Below the pieces are notes generated by a model. It was not told where the DNA came from and did not search any database. It worked only from the letters and a program-made list of their open reading frames with translations. From the NCBI RefSeq assembly GCF_014196205.1, contig NZ_JACIDE010000018.1, positions 1 through 64,000 on the forward strand: a DNA stretch of 64,000 bases, given 5' to 3'. Of this stretch, positions 18,533-26,991 are shown in pieces. The DNA is from Anoxybacteroides voinovskiense. Its GTDB lineage: Bacteria; Bacillota; Bacilli; Bacillales; Anoxybacillaceae. Numbering within the stretch: the stretch's first letter is position 1; each line of letters begins with the position of its first letter. Made by a program: the position numbers and the translations under genes.

Positions 18533-18703
18533 TCATCCCATGATATGCTCTAATGCTTCTTCAAAAAACTCACACGCCGCAATGACACCGTCCGCAAAAG
18601 CTTTTTCATACATATCACTTGTTTCTATTATAGCATATTGCAAACGTTGGTCAGCGATGATTACTTGTAGGAGCAATAATTTAACAATCATGTCTTTATT
18701 CAT
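18533..18703 (-). CDS. small phage protein of unknown function
   Basis: 56 residues, ATG preceded by GGAGGGAATCAA. Begins MNKDMIVKLLLLQVIIADQR and ends with an acidic tail (FFEEALEHIMG). No family recognised. It is the leftmost gene of the prophage, 12 bp downstream of the 134-residue membrane protein gene and probably in the same transcript. Confidence 0.6.
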   Translation of the reverse strand: MNKDMIVKLLLLQVIIADQRLQYAIIETSDMYEKAFADGVIAACEFFEEALEHIMG

Positions 18704-18714
18704 TTGATTCCCTC

Positions 18715-19119
18715 CTACATAGCCTTTGCGATTTCCACTAAAAGCTTCATAAGCATTGGCATCATTTGAACAAGAATATAACCAATACTTGCGTTTTGAA
18801 TCATTGAATAGCCTTTCTCTTTATTACCGATCATTAACATGAGTGCTCCACCACTCATAATGACAAGTGCAATAGGATACGACAATCCTTTAATCAGTTC
18901 TACTAACGGCATGAATGCATTCGTGGCTTTTTCGTACACAACCCCACTAACGGTCGCTGCGCTTGCGAAATCGACACCTGTAAATGTCAGTAATATCGTA
19001 CTACCAGCAATCGTAAGTGCCGCTTCAATTCCATTCCGTTTGAACTTTTTTACCGATGAATCGCCTCTTAAAAACTCAGAAATCGTACCTACTCGTTGAA
19101 TTTTCGGTTGGAATATCAT
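18715..19119 (-). CDS. small membrane protein, pilin/TrbC-like in layout
   Basis: 134 residues with a basic N-terminus, then three hydrophobic stretches (about 32-52, 76-96, 108-128) around a small polar loop. The layout (signal-like segment ending ASAA, then two helices) resembles VirB2/TrbC-type pilin subunits of conjugation systems, but I see no diagnostic motif. It lies downstream of the replication-relaxation and FtsK-like genes with short spacing, so a membrane role linked to DNA translocation is possible. Confidence 0.55.
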   Translation of the reverse strand: MIFQPKIQRVGTISEFLRGDSSVKKFKRNGIEAALTIAGSTILLTFTGVDFASAATVSGVVYEKATNAFMPLVELIKGLSYPIALVIMSGGALMLMIGNKEKGYSMIQNASIGYILVQMMPMLMKLLVEIAKAM

Positions 19120-19134
19120 GTTGACATCTCCTTT

Positions 19135-19725
19135 TCAGTGAAATTCACTCGCTAAAAACACCTTCACGTCCATCCCAGCACAAAGCTCAAGTAGTTGTTT
19201 TCGCTTATATTCCGTCGTTGTCATCCAAATAAATATCGGTTGTACTTTAAATACACCAAGTTCAAGCATTTTCCGGTACTTAGCGATTTTAGCTTTATTT
19301 ACACTCATTTTCTGCTGGTGATCGACTTCAACAATATAATACCGACCATCTCGGGTAAACAGCGCATCGGCTACGATAGAGACAACTCCCTTGATTTCGA
19401 GTTTCACCTCGTTCTTCCACGTTGCCGGGCATCCGTACGCGATGTAAATGTCATTTCGCATGATGTAGTGTCGTGCCTGTATCGTGCGCTTTCTGACCTT
19501 CCTAGCGCCCGTTCTCTCGCGTCCCTCCTTCGTTAGATAATAAACAGCCTCCCCGTCTAAAAACTTCGCTACATATGGCTCCAGCGACTTCATGACGCGA
19601 CTTGTATTTCGCGGACTCCCTAAGTCGTGCAACACTTGTAATTGACTGCGTGTGAGGTAGTCAAGTTTCGCTAATGACGAGAGAATAGCTTCTTGACGTT
19701 GCTCCTTCTCTATTGCCTTTTTCAA
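19135..19725 (-). CDS. replication-relaxation family protein
   Basis: The winged-helix N-terminus (LAKLDYLTRSQLQVLHDLG) and a C-terminal alpha/beta part with VSIVADALFTRDGRYYIVEVDHQQ match the Replic_Relax family found on plasmids and phages of Firmicutes. I place the start at TTG 19725 (AAAGGAG upstream), giving 196 residues; the frame continues to a TTG at 19770 without a good ribosome binding site. It overlaps the 3' end of the FtsK-like gene, so the two are coupled. The true function of the family is unclear. Confidence 0.75.
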   Translation of the reverse strand: MKKAIEKEQRQEAILSSLAKLDYLTRSQLQVLHDLGSPRNTSRVMKSLEPYVAKFLDGEAVYYLTKEGRERTGARKVRKRTIQARHYIMRNDIYIAYGCPATWKNEVKLEIKGVVSIVADALFTRDGRYYIVEVDHQQKMSVNKAKIAKYRKMLELGVFKVQPIFIWMTTTEYKRKQLLELCAGMDVKVFLASEFH

Positions 19726-20980
19726 TGTCCTTTTTCTCCTTTCTAGGTCTGATGTTGATATGAGGTTCAATCAGTCGATTAATATCATCGTCGGCAACAT
19801 ACGCACATTGGACAATGTTCTTTCGGTCTGTCACATAAACAGCCCGCCCTGGAATGAGTGGTAAATGTGCAGCATCTGTTTCTCCTTCACCAAGCACGAC
19901 TTGGCTGGCCACTTCTGTTTGCAGGCGGAAGCATAGCTTGGCATCGGCGTTCTGTTTGATTTGCCTAGGGAGTGTGTCGGCCGTGGCGTACTGTGTGCAG
20001 AAAATCAGCCGATACCCCAGCGCTCCGGCAACGCGCGCAATCTCGGAAAGGATATGTTCACACTCCACTTTGAGCCGTTTGATTTCCTTATCCGTCTCCC
20101 CAGCACTGGCGATCTGCGCTGCTTCGTCAACAATGATGAAATGACGCTCCTTGACTCCGGCCGATTTCACATCTTCGATTCCTGCGCCGAGGAAATGTTC
20201 TAACCTCCTATTCATCTCATCACGTATGGTCCTTAGAGCCTCTAGGGCTTCGGCAGGACTTTTCGCCACCGCCTCGACTTGTCGCACGTCTTTAAACTTC
20301 GCGAATGATAAGCCACCTTTTAAGTCTAAAATGGTGATCTTTACATCATCGGGGCGCCGTGCGATTAAAGAAGAAACAAGCAGTTTTAGGAAGGCGCTTT
20401 TGCCCTTTCTTGTTGCTCCGGCCACAACCATATGAGGAATGGCGTCAAAATCATGTGTCACGAAATCACATCGCGACACGCCAATAGGGATTTCCCATCC
20501 TTTGCATTGCGAAAGCATCGAGTCACTGAACGGCAGCCATTCTGGCATCGGTCGCTCATATATGCGAATTTTGAGCATGCCGTCAAAAGACATTTCGATT
20601 TCTTTTCGGAATTTCTTTTTCTTCATGAGGATCGTTTTGGTTTGCTCAAGGATATTGCTGCGAAGATGGATTGTTTTGAGGTCTGCAAGGGATATATCCA
20701 GTGTGCTACGTTTAATGTTTAGACCATCTTCAAAGACATGCTTTTTCTTTTCAAAATCCGCAAAGGATAAACCGAGTGGGATCTGAAACACGTACTCTGT
20801 AAATCCCTCCCCTTTCGTGCGTCGATAAATTCTGATTTTCTTTCCGTCTTTAGACACAAGCCCCGCGTTCGCTGCAATACGTTCAATTTTCGTTTTATCA
20901 TCGCCCGTTCCATGCTGTTTGAAGTAAGTTGTTGCAGCAATCCCACCAGCCACCAGCGACGATAGAATTTCGAAAAGCAA
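19661..20980 (-). CDS. FtsK/SpoIIIE-like DNA translocase ATPase
   Basis: About 440 residues. The P-loop is GATRKGKSAFLK, the Walker B-like strand ITILDLKGGLSF, and a second acidic strand FIIVDEAAQIAS; CTQYATADTLPRQIKQN resembles the sensor region of FtsK and conjugative coupling proteins. A short N-terminal hydrophobic segment (LLFEILSSLVAGGIAATTYF) may anchor it. TTG at 20980 has GGGAGGTGG at ideal spacing; the frame opens at a TTG at 21055. It works on double-stranded DNA, but its role in a phage is unknown. Confidence 0.82.
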   Translation of the reverse strand: MLFEILSSLVAGGIAATTYFKQHGTGDDKTKIERIAANAGLVSKDGKKIRIYRRTKGEGFTEYVFQIPLGLSFADFEKKKHVFEDGLNIKRSTLDISLADLKTIHLRSNILEQTKTILMKKKKFRKEIEMSFDGMLKIRIYERPMPEWLPFSDSMLSQCKGWEIPIGVSRCDFVTHDFDAIPHMVVAGATRKGKSAFLKLLVSSLIARRPDDVKITILDLKGGLSFAKFKDVRQVEAVAKSPAEALEALRTIRDEMNRRLEHFLGAGIEDVKSAGVKERHFIIVDEAAQIASAGETDKEIKRLKVECEHILSEIARVAGALGYRLIFCTQYATADTLPRQIKQNADAKLCFRLQTEVASQVVLGEGETDAAHLPLIPGRAVYVTDRKNIVQCAYVADDDINRLIEPHINIRPRKEKKDIEKGNREGATSRSYSLVISET

Positions 20981-21045
20981 TTCATACCACCTCCCACTGT
21001 CAATCCTTAAATATCCGATAGGATAGTCGCTCACGCTGAGAACAA

Positions 21046-21074
21046 TTGTAAACAACTAGATGCGCTGATATAAT
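21046..21074 (+). promoter_or_regulatory. plus-strand promoter candidate
   Basis: TTGTAA, 17 bp, TATAAT. The next plus-strand gene starts at 21308, so the leader would be about 230 nt. Confidence 0.5.
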
Positions 21075-21307
21075 GCAGTTTTGCTTGTCGTTCCCCGTGT
21101 CTACAATCGGCAACAAGCGCGAACAACAAAAACGACTGTAACCGCGACGAGTGAATGCGACAACAAATACGTCGTTTATATCGTTCTTGATCGCGTCTGA
21201 TACATCGTATTTTGATATGTTTGTCCATTATTCCATATTTTTGCCCCAGGTTTAAATTCGGGATTTTTGGACAAGACTGTTATAAAAACGACTGGGAGGG
21301 AATATTG

Positions 21308-21532
21308 ATGTTTTGGTTAGGGAAACCGAGAAGTAAATTTGGGAGATGGGTAGATAAAGTAGGACTAACACAAGAGGAAATTGCTCGGAAAGCAAAAGTT
21401 GGGAGAACAACGATTTCTAATATGTGTAAGGACCAGAACTACAACCCTCGCATATCCACCTGGGTGAAAGTAGAACGAGCACTAAAGTCGTTAGGGTATT
21501 ACGTGAAGAGAGAGGATTTTTTTGATATATAA
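21308..21532 (+). CDS. XRE-family helix-turn-helix regulator
   Basis: 74 residues, ATG preceded by GGGAGG. Nearly the whole protein is one HTH domain: LTQEEIARKAKVGRTTISNM gives the two key helices. It is divergent from the FtsK-like gene and may repress the accessory/translocase module. The 21056-21307 region upstream holds no gene I trust. Confidence 0.75.
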   Translation: MFWLGKPRSKFGRWVDKVGLTQEEIARKAKVGRTTISNMCKDQNYNPRISTWVKVERALKSLGYYVKREDFFDI

Positions 21533-21557
21533 AAAATGCCTACTGCAAGTAAGTAGG

Positions 21558-22178
21558 CTACTGTCTGAGAGCAGGATGTTCAAAATACTGTGTTGCCACA
21601 GACGAGAAATTATTATAATCAAAATTTACCCAATTAATCTTATCAGCCGTCTGACGATCAAGACTGATTTTTAAAATCGTATCAACTGATTCTTTTCCGT
21701 ATTTATCAACTAATGCAAACTGCCATAGTAACGTGACATCGCTAATATTCTTTTGTTTAAAAAGCGATTCCAATATCTTTTTGGAATCCATTAAAATTCC
21801 TTTTCGTGTAAGATTCGTCGACAAGTTCTCATCAGCGTATAATTTAGCTACAACCACTTTATCATTTGCATCCGTCGTACCAGCATTATCATTTACTTGT
21901 AACTCGACAATCCTTTTCTCACCAGTATTTGTTTTCTTTCCTAGTTGGTCATAGATAATTTCTTTTACAATCTCATGGGTCGTTTTTTCTTGTTTTACCT
22001 TTGCTTTCTCTGTTTCTGTTTTAGGTTGAGTTGCAGCCGGTTTAGCATCTCCCTTCTCTTTATCTTCCTGTGAACTTTCTTCTCCACCGCCTGCTATACC
22101 TGCAACAACAATTATAGCCAATACCCAAAACCACCATCTTGTGTAGAACCGCTTTTTCTTCTTTTCGTTCATATTCAT
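21558..22178 (-). CDS. membrane-anchored phage accessory protein
   Basis: 206 residues. Basic N-terminus, one TM helix (WWFWVLAIIVVAGIAGGG), a K/E/T-rich linker (about 35-70) and a soluble C-terminal domain on the outer face. ATG follows AGGGGG. Shares the KK-WWFW anchor and domain order with the next gene (22281-22847) although the C-terminal domains differ. The position after lysis genes suggests lysogenic conversion or superinfection exclusion; this is a guess from place and topology. Confidence 0.65.
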   Translation of the reverse strand: MNMNEKKKKRFYTRWWFWVLAIIVVAGIAGGGEESSQEDKEKGDAKPAATQPKTETEKAKVKQEKTTHEIVKEIIYDQLGKKTNTGEKRIVELQVNDNAGTTDANDKVVVAKLYADENLSTNLTRKGILMDSKKILESLFKQKNISDVTLLWQFALVDKYGKESVDTILKISLDRQTADKINWVNFDYNNFSSVATQYFEHPALRQ

Positions 22179-22280
22179 CCCCCTATATATTTATTTACTT
22201 TTACAAAATATCACATTTTGCTCACAAAAATTGTCGAATATTGTAAAAAACATTAGATTTTTTGATAACAGACTTAATTA

Positions 22281-22847
22281 TTAATTTTGTTCATTTGGAA
22301 AAACAGCAATATTCGATTCATCGAATATCTTATCAAATGTAATATCGTGTATGAATGTATTACCCCAATTTTGAGTTTCTACTTTAGTGTCTTTTGTAGC
22401 CGTTACTCCTAATCCTTTAAGTATCTCTTCAAGTAATTTATCGGTTTCAACTTGAAGGTGTACCAACCTCCCCTGATAAAAAATAGCTACAGCATATGTA
22501 AACAATTCCGATTTGCCATATGTTAAGTAATCCGCGTTTATGGTTGAACCGTCTTTTAATTGAAACTTTCCATTATCGTACTGCTTTTCACTAGAATCAA
22601 GCTTAAATCGTTTATTAAATTCATCTTTAGTCAAAAAGGTTTTGCTAGTTGATTGGTCTTCTTTTTTAGCTTGTTGTTGCTCATTCTGATATTTCTTTTG
22701 CGCATCTTCCTCTTTCTTTTCTTCCTGTATAGGTTTCGATACTGGTTGCGCTTGCTTCTTATCGTCGCTGTTACCAGTCACGCTTCCGATAATAAATAAG
22801 ACCATTAACATAGCCCAAAACCACCACTTTTTCCATATATTCTTCAT
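22281..22847 (-). CDS. membrane-anchored phage accessory protein
   Basis: 188 residues: anchor KKWWFWAMLMVLFIIGSVTG, a Q/K/E-rich coiled linker (about 28-70), then a globular domain (TKDEFNKRFKLDSS onwards). ATG preceded by AAGGAGATAG. Architecture parallels 21558-22178. A candidate promoter with TTCGAC, 17 bp, TATGTT lies upstream. Confidence 0.65.
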   Translation of the reverse strand: MKNIWKKWWFWAMLMVLFIIGSVTGNSDDKKQAQPVSKPIQEEKKEEDAQKKYQNEQQQAKKEDQSTSKTFLTKDEFNKRFKLDSSEKQYDNGKFQLKDGSTINADYLTYGKSELFTYAVAIFYQGRLVHLQVETDKLLEEILKGLGVTATKDTKVETQNWGNTFIHDITFDKIFDESNIAVFPNEQN

Positions 22848-22940
22848 AATTCTATCTCCTTCCTATGCATTTTCTATATTCGAACATAACATATCCGACA
22901 TGTACTTTTTGTCGAAACATGTCGCAATAAACAAAAAAAT

Positions 22941-22960
22941 CCCCTGCCAAACGGCAGGGG
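22941..22960 (-). terminator. terminator, first of two near-identical copies
   Basis: CCCCTGCC-AAAC-GGCAGGGG with a T-run on the minus strand. The same hairpin with the same A-rich flank recurs at 24440-24459. Confidence 0.9.
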
Positions 22961-23031
22961 ACTCAAAGTGTTGAAAGACGAAATTTTAAACTAATCTTTG
23001 TTTGTAAAGGAGATGATGTAGTAGATCTTTA

Positions 23032-23667
23032 TTAGTTAACAACTGCTCTCCATTTCAAACCCGAGTAATAAGACTTGTAAAAATCTGATGAATAGGAAAC
23101 AGAATAGGTTGCTGTCCAAACTGTGTTTGCTCCCGTAGTTCCTGTGTGTGTAACTGTACCATTATTATAGAATCTGCCGTTTACAACATAGTAAAAACCA
23201 GTACTTTCTAGATCGACTTGAACGTCACCATCAAATTTTTTTGAATCTGCGACTATACCTTGGTACATAGGTTTTACATTTGTTTGTACCCAACCAAAAG
23301 AGCCATCTCTGCAAGCGGAAAGAATTACTGATAATTTAGGTTTATAAGTGCTTGAAACACTTAATGTAGTAAGAGTCTCTACCCAACCACAAGTAGCAGA
23401 AGTAGTGGCTGAAGTAATGGAAGCATCAGTAGCAGCCTTGGTTGAATTTGGCTGAGGATTCTCCTTTTTGATTTCATCTACAGATTTCCCAGAAAGCTCT
23501 GCAGCTCTTTTGACCGCTTGTTCATAAGTAAGATCCACTGTGTAATCGTTACCAGATTTTCTTATTTTGTCTAATTCTGCATCACTCTTTGTTGCTGCTA
23601 AAGCGTTGTTACTAAGCAACAGGGCAATAAAAAAAGCTGGTAAGACAGAAAGTAACAATTTTTTCAT
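23032..23667 (-). CDS. secreted protein of unknown function
   Basis: 211 residues with a clear signal peptide (MKKLLLSVLPAFFIALLLS, cleavage after NALA). The mature part has two cysteines (TCGWVET and SACRDGS) likely to form a disulfide, and a Thr/Ser/Tyr-rich beta-type C-terminus. GGGGG precedes the ATG by a few bases. I do not recognise it. It lies in an AT-rich cassette flanked by two identical terminators. Confidence 0.7.
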   Translation of the reverse strand: MKKLLLSVLPAFFIALLLSNNALAATKSDAELDKIRKSGNDYTVDLTYEQAVKRAAELSGKSVDEIKKENPQPNSTKAATDASITSATTSATCGWVETLTTLSVSSTYKPKLSVILSACRDGSFGWVQTNVKPMYQGIVADSKKFDGDVQVDLESTGFYYVVNGRFYNNGTVTHTGTTGANTVWTATYSVSYSSDFYKSYYSGLKWRAVVN

Positions 23668-23858
23668 CGAAATCCCCCTAAAAAAGTTTACTTTTGTCGA
23701 AATATATAATTCTATCCTATTATTAAAATTCCTTCTTTTTTAAAAAAATTTTTTATATAAATAAATTAAGTTTATTTTTAGTTAATTTAATTTATTTTTT
23801 ACAATTTTTATATTAAAATATTTGAAGAGTAGTTTCGAATACTAGGGGGATGACACAC

Positions 23859-24401
23859 ATGAGACTTGCAAAAACTAAAACCTTTATTTCGATAGTATTG
23901 TTACTTCAAACATTTTTATTAACGGCTTGTAGTACTTTTAATACTGCTTTTATGGATTTTAAAGAATACGAAGGTCGACCATTAAAAATTGGAGTAATTG
24001 GAAAACCGCCAGAGGTAAGGGAAAAAAACGTAGAGTTTGTTTCCATAAAATTTTCTGATTTGGAAAACGAAAAATTTAATTCCTACGATGCTGTCTTTAT
24101 TATGAAAGAGCATCTATCCGAAGCCGCCGCAAGCAAATATGCTAAGGTTTATCGAAATTCTAAAATCCCTTTTTTCTTTATTCAATCAGAAAAGTCTTAT
24201 TTACCTTTTGTGGATGAATCATTAACATATGAAGGAGCTTTAAAAACAGGATCTAAAAGTTATGCAACAGGATACCTTAACACAAAGGATGGACCTAAAT
24301 ATTGGGAATATCGTTTGTATAACGATATAAAAAATGAAAAAACGATTCAGGAAGTTTTCTCGAGAATTTTTATGACAATAGAGGAAAACACGAAAAAGTA
24401 A
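23859..24401 (+). CDS. lipoprotein of unknown function
   Basis: 180 residues. Signal peptide with lipobox LLTACS. The mature domain (KIGVIGKPPEVREKNVEF, YDAVFIMKEHL) looks alpha/beta. I choose ATG at 23859 because AGGGGG lies nine bases upstream; the in-frame ATG at 23850 would abut it. It is on the opposite strand to its neighbours in AT-rich sequence, which suggests late acquisition by the phage. Confidence 0.7.
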   Translation: MRLAKTKTFISIVLLLQTFLLTACSTFNTAFMDFKEYEGRPLKIGVIGKPPEVREKNVEFVSIKFSDLENEKFNSYDAVFIMKEHLSEAAASKYAKVYRNSKIPFFFIQSEKSYLPFVDESLTYEGALKTGSKSYATGYLNTKDGPKYWEYRLYNDIKNEKTIQEVFSRIFMTIEENTKK

Positions 24402-24439
24402 TAATGATTTAAAGTTCCTATCCACATCAAACAAAAAAT

Positions 24440-24459
24440 CCCCTGCCAAACGGCAGGGG
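24440..24459 (-). terminator. terminator of the lysis/late operon, second copy
   Basis: Identical hairpin CCCCTGCC-AAAC-GGCAGGGG at the amidase stop codon, with A6 on the plus strand giving the U-tract. Confidence 0.9.
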
Positions 24460-25155
24460 TTAAACAATAATAGCATCATACCCTTTTTTCTTTAGTTCTT
24501 CAGCTAAACGCTCTGCATTTTTCCTATCAGCAAACGCCCCGACTTGCACGCGGTAGAGTTTTCCGTCAGACACTTTTTGTTGTGGTTGTGATGGTGCTGA
24601 GTTTGCTTTTTGCGGCAACCCCAAGAATTTTGCGATGCCACGTGCGTGCGCTTCACCTACTGCTTTGAGAAACGCCTCGTTTTTTAATAGCTTGGCGTCG
24701 TTTGAATCAATGAACAAGTTTTCTGTCAACACGGCAGGCATTCTTGTTTCTCGAAGTACTGCATAGTTCGCTCGCTTTTTTCCACGGTCTATAATAGCTT
24801 CGAATCCCCGCATTGCGGATAAAATTTCACCATGCAGCACGTTTTGCAATGCAATTGACTGTGGTGATGCGTTAGGATGGACATAGCTTTCAAACCCTGT
24901 GCCCTTGCCAGCATTGATATGCACGCTGACAAATACGTCCGCGCCCCATGCGTTTGCCATGTCGGCGCGTTGGGACAACGTCAGTGTTTGGTCTCCTGTA
25001 CGAGTGACACGTTGTTCAAAGCCTGTGTAGTTAGCTTCGAGATAAACCATGGCATATTCTACGATTTTATGAGTCAAGTTTTTCTCCTGTAGTCCATTTG
25101 CCACCGCGCCAGGATCATCGCCGCCATGCCCTTTATCCCAGTAGATTTTAGACAT
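24460..25155 (-). CDS. endolysin: N-acetylmuramoyl-L-alanine amidase with SPOR repeat
   Basis: 231 residues. Amidase_3 domain (1-175) with zinc ligands in DKGHGG and SVHINAGKG, and the catalytic Glu in VLTENLFIDS. A linker (PQKANSAPSQPQQ) leads to a short SPOR-type motif (YRVQVGAFADRKNAERLAEELKKKGYDA) that binds peptidoglycan. Only about half a normal SPOR domain is left before the stop, so the end may be trimmed. The preceding holin overlaps it. Confidence 0.9.
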   Translation of the reverse strand: MSKIYWDKGHGGDDPGAVANGLQEKNLTHKIVEYAMVYLEANYTGFEQRVTRTGDQTLTLSQRADMANAWGADVFVSVHINAGKGTGFESYVHPNASPQSIALQNVLHGEILSAMRGFEAIIDRGKKRANYAVLRETRMPAVLTENLFIDSNDAKLLKNEAFLKAVGEAHARGIAKFLGLPQKANSAPSQPQQKVSDGKLYRVQVGAFADRKNAERLAEELKKKGYDAIIV

Positions 25156-25567
25156 TTTTCCCTTCTCCTTTCTCGCTTCTCCCTTTCAACACTTCCACTG
25201 CCTGCTTGATTTGTTCTGGCACAGGAAGTCCAATTCGTCCGGCATTTTCAATGATCGAAAGTAGCTCATTCGCTAAATAAAAAAAGATCGTTGCGTCTCG
25301 GAACAGTCCATTTGTTCCGACTGCACGATCAATGAGGTGGCCGACTGCAACTAGCGCGAAAATCATGACTTTTTTCGGAATGCGCTTGAAGCCAACTGCG
25401 CTTCGCAGATTCCCTTCGCGACTGGCAGCTAGTACACCTGTCACATAGTCAAGAATCACAAACGCAAGCAAAATACCGAGCAGTTCTGACCATCCGCCGA
25501 AAAGATACCCGACAACAGCCCCAACCGCAGCCGCGCCGGTTTTGTAAATGATATCGAATCGTTCCAT
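25148..25567 (-). CDS. holin (phage_holin_4 type)
   Basis: 139 residues from ATG at 25567, which has AGGAGGGC at the right spacing. Hydrophobic segments at about 12-48 and 65-85, a conserved LDYVTGVLAA turn and FFYLANELLSIIENAGRIGLPVP are typical of the toxin-secretion/lysis holin family. Overlaps the amidase start, giving a holin-endolysin cassette. Confidence 0.9.
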   Translation of the reverse strand: MERFDIIYKTGAAAVGAVVGYLFGGWSELLGILLAFVILDYVTGVLAASREGNLRSAVGFKRIPKKVMIFALVAVGHLIDRAVGTNGLFRDATIFFYLANELLSIIENAGRIGLPVPEQIKQAVEVLKGRSEKGEGKNV

Positions 25568-25577
25568 GTGCGCCCTC

Positions 25578-26990
25578 CTATACAAACATAAAATCATACG
25601 TTACTTTCATCGTGTTTGTGCTCGTCTTCGTCACTGGTGTTGGGAGAAGGTTTCGTGCTCCTAACGAGCCTAATTCAGCCATAAAGAAAGAGTATTCATC
25701 GCGCAAGAAATACTCTCCATCTTTGACAGCTATGCCTGGGTATGCGAAAGTGTTATTCGGCTGTGAAATTGCGTATGATAGTCTGTTCATTTGCAAATCA
25801 AAAATAAAAAGCCCCCAACTTGTGCGAACCGCAATTTCGTTTTTCTGCTGGTTATATGCCATCCCATACGCTGCGATATTGGTGTCAAAAATATTTTTCG
25901 CCTCGATAATGTTGAAGTTGCTATCGTATTTTGCCCAGCGTAAAGGATATTGTCCATTCACTTGTGTCGCAGACTGTCCCAACACATAAAAATATGCCCC
26001 TACTCTTTCTATTGCGTATAAATACTGGAATCCAGAAAGTGTGATGGTGCTTTTTGTTCCATCTGACTTTTTGATTTTATAGATTGTATTATAACTACCT
26101 CTATTCCCCATCACGTAATAGATAAAATCTGCATCATAAGTCATATCATAAGCGACATCGTAAGATGATGAAAAGTTCGTATCCCAAACACGACCAATTG
26201 TAAAAGTCGCATTTTTTCCGTTCGTCCCAGGTGTAACTAATATTTCCATGATTTTTCTTGCTCCACTTCCTGTCGCTTCCATCGTCCAAAAACTAGAGCC
26301 ATCAAAGCATAGACCACCTCTATAATCAGAGGTGCTCGATATTCCGTTATTCCCTTTCAATGCTACGTACCACTCATAATTTTTCTGATAGTATCGTTGG
26401 CTTGATATTGACGAAGAACTTCCTATGTCTGAATACCACACAACCGACGAAAACGTCCCATTTGCTGCTTGCGTTGAAAAATCAAAAACAAAATGAGCGA
26501 TTCCTTTATCTGTATAACTTTCAGTCGTGTTAATCGTCCCGCGTTTTGTGTCTGTACCAACATACTCATTTTTGAAGGCAAAGCCGACAATATCTCCCAT
26601 CACAACACGCTCATTTTGCGGATTTTCCGGTCTTGAATCTGTCGTGAGGGCGATAGTATCAAACGGAAAAAATCTACTTGTAATTGGTCGCATATTTGAT
26701 TCGTAATACGTTTTGCTGCTTGTCGACCATGCGCCAATTTGAGAGTATTCTCGAATGAGAATGTATTCAAGGTAATCCTTCATGTTTATTGAAATAAAGT
26801 TTTCCGCCGTGACTTCTTCAACTTTTTTCCCGAATCGCTTTTCGTCAAAAAGCTCTACTTTTGTAAAACCGCGAATCGGAATGGAACTGACTTTATGTTT
26901 CAACATCTCAATAACTTCACCAGTCACGAAATTTTCTTTTCTAGCGAGTGAATGATACGCTCGTTCCATATCAAATTCCAACGCTTCCAC
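25578..26990 (-). CDS. tail fibre or receptor-binding protein candidate
   Basis: 470 residues; begins with a helical segment and continues as beta-rich, aromatic repeats (YDVAYDMTYDADFIYYVMG, YDSNFNIIEAKN) suggestive of a propeller-like domain. It lies between the tail endopeptidase-type gene and the holin, where siphophages place receptor-binding proteins. No named family recognised. Confidence 0.7.
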   Translation of the reverse strand: MEALEFDMERAYHSLARKENFVTGEVIEMLKHKVSSIPIRGFTKVELFDEKRFGKKVEEVTAENFISINMKDYLEYILIREYSQIGAWSTSSKTYYESNMRPITSRFFPFDTIALTTDSRPENPQNERVVMGDIVGFAFKNEYVGTDTKRGTINTTESYTDKGIAHFVFDFSTQAANGTFSSVVWYSDIGSSSSISSQRYYQKNYEWYVALKGNNGISSTSDYRGGLCFDGSSFWTMEATGSGARKIMEILVTPGTNGKNATFTIGRVWDTNFSSSYDVAYDMTYDADFIYYVMGNRGSYNTIYKIKKSDGTKSTITLSGFQYLYAIERVGAYFYVLGQSATQVNGQYPLRWAKYDSNFNIIEAKNIFDTNIAAYGMAYNQQKNEIAVRTSWGLFIFDLQMNRLSYAISQPNNTFAYPGIAVKDGEYFLRDEYSFFMAELGSLGARNLLPTPVTKTSTNTMKVTYDFMFV

Positions 26991-26991
26991 C

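Noticed and set aside
21031-21228. 65-codon Arg/Cys-rich minus-strand frame
   Set aside because: Weak ribosome binding site and composition; it overlaps a plus-strand promoter. Possible but unsupported.
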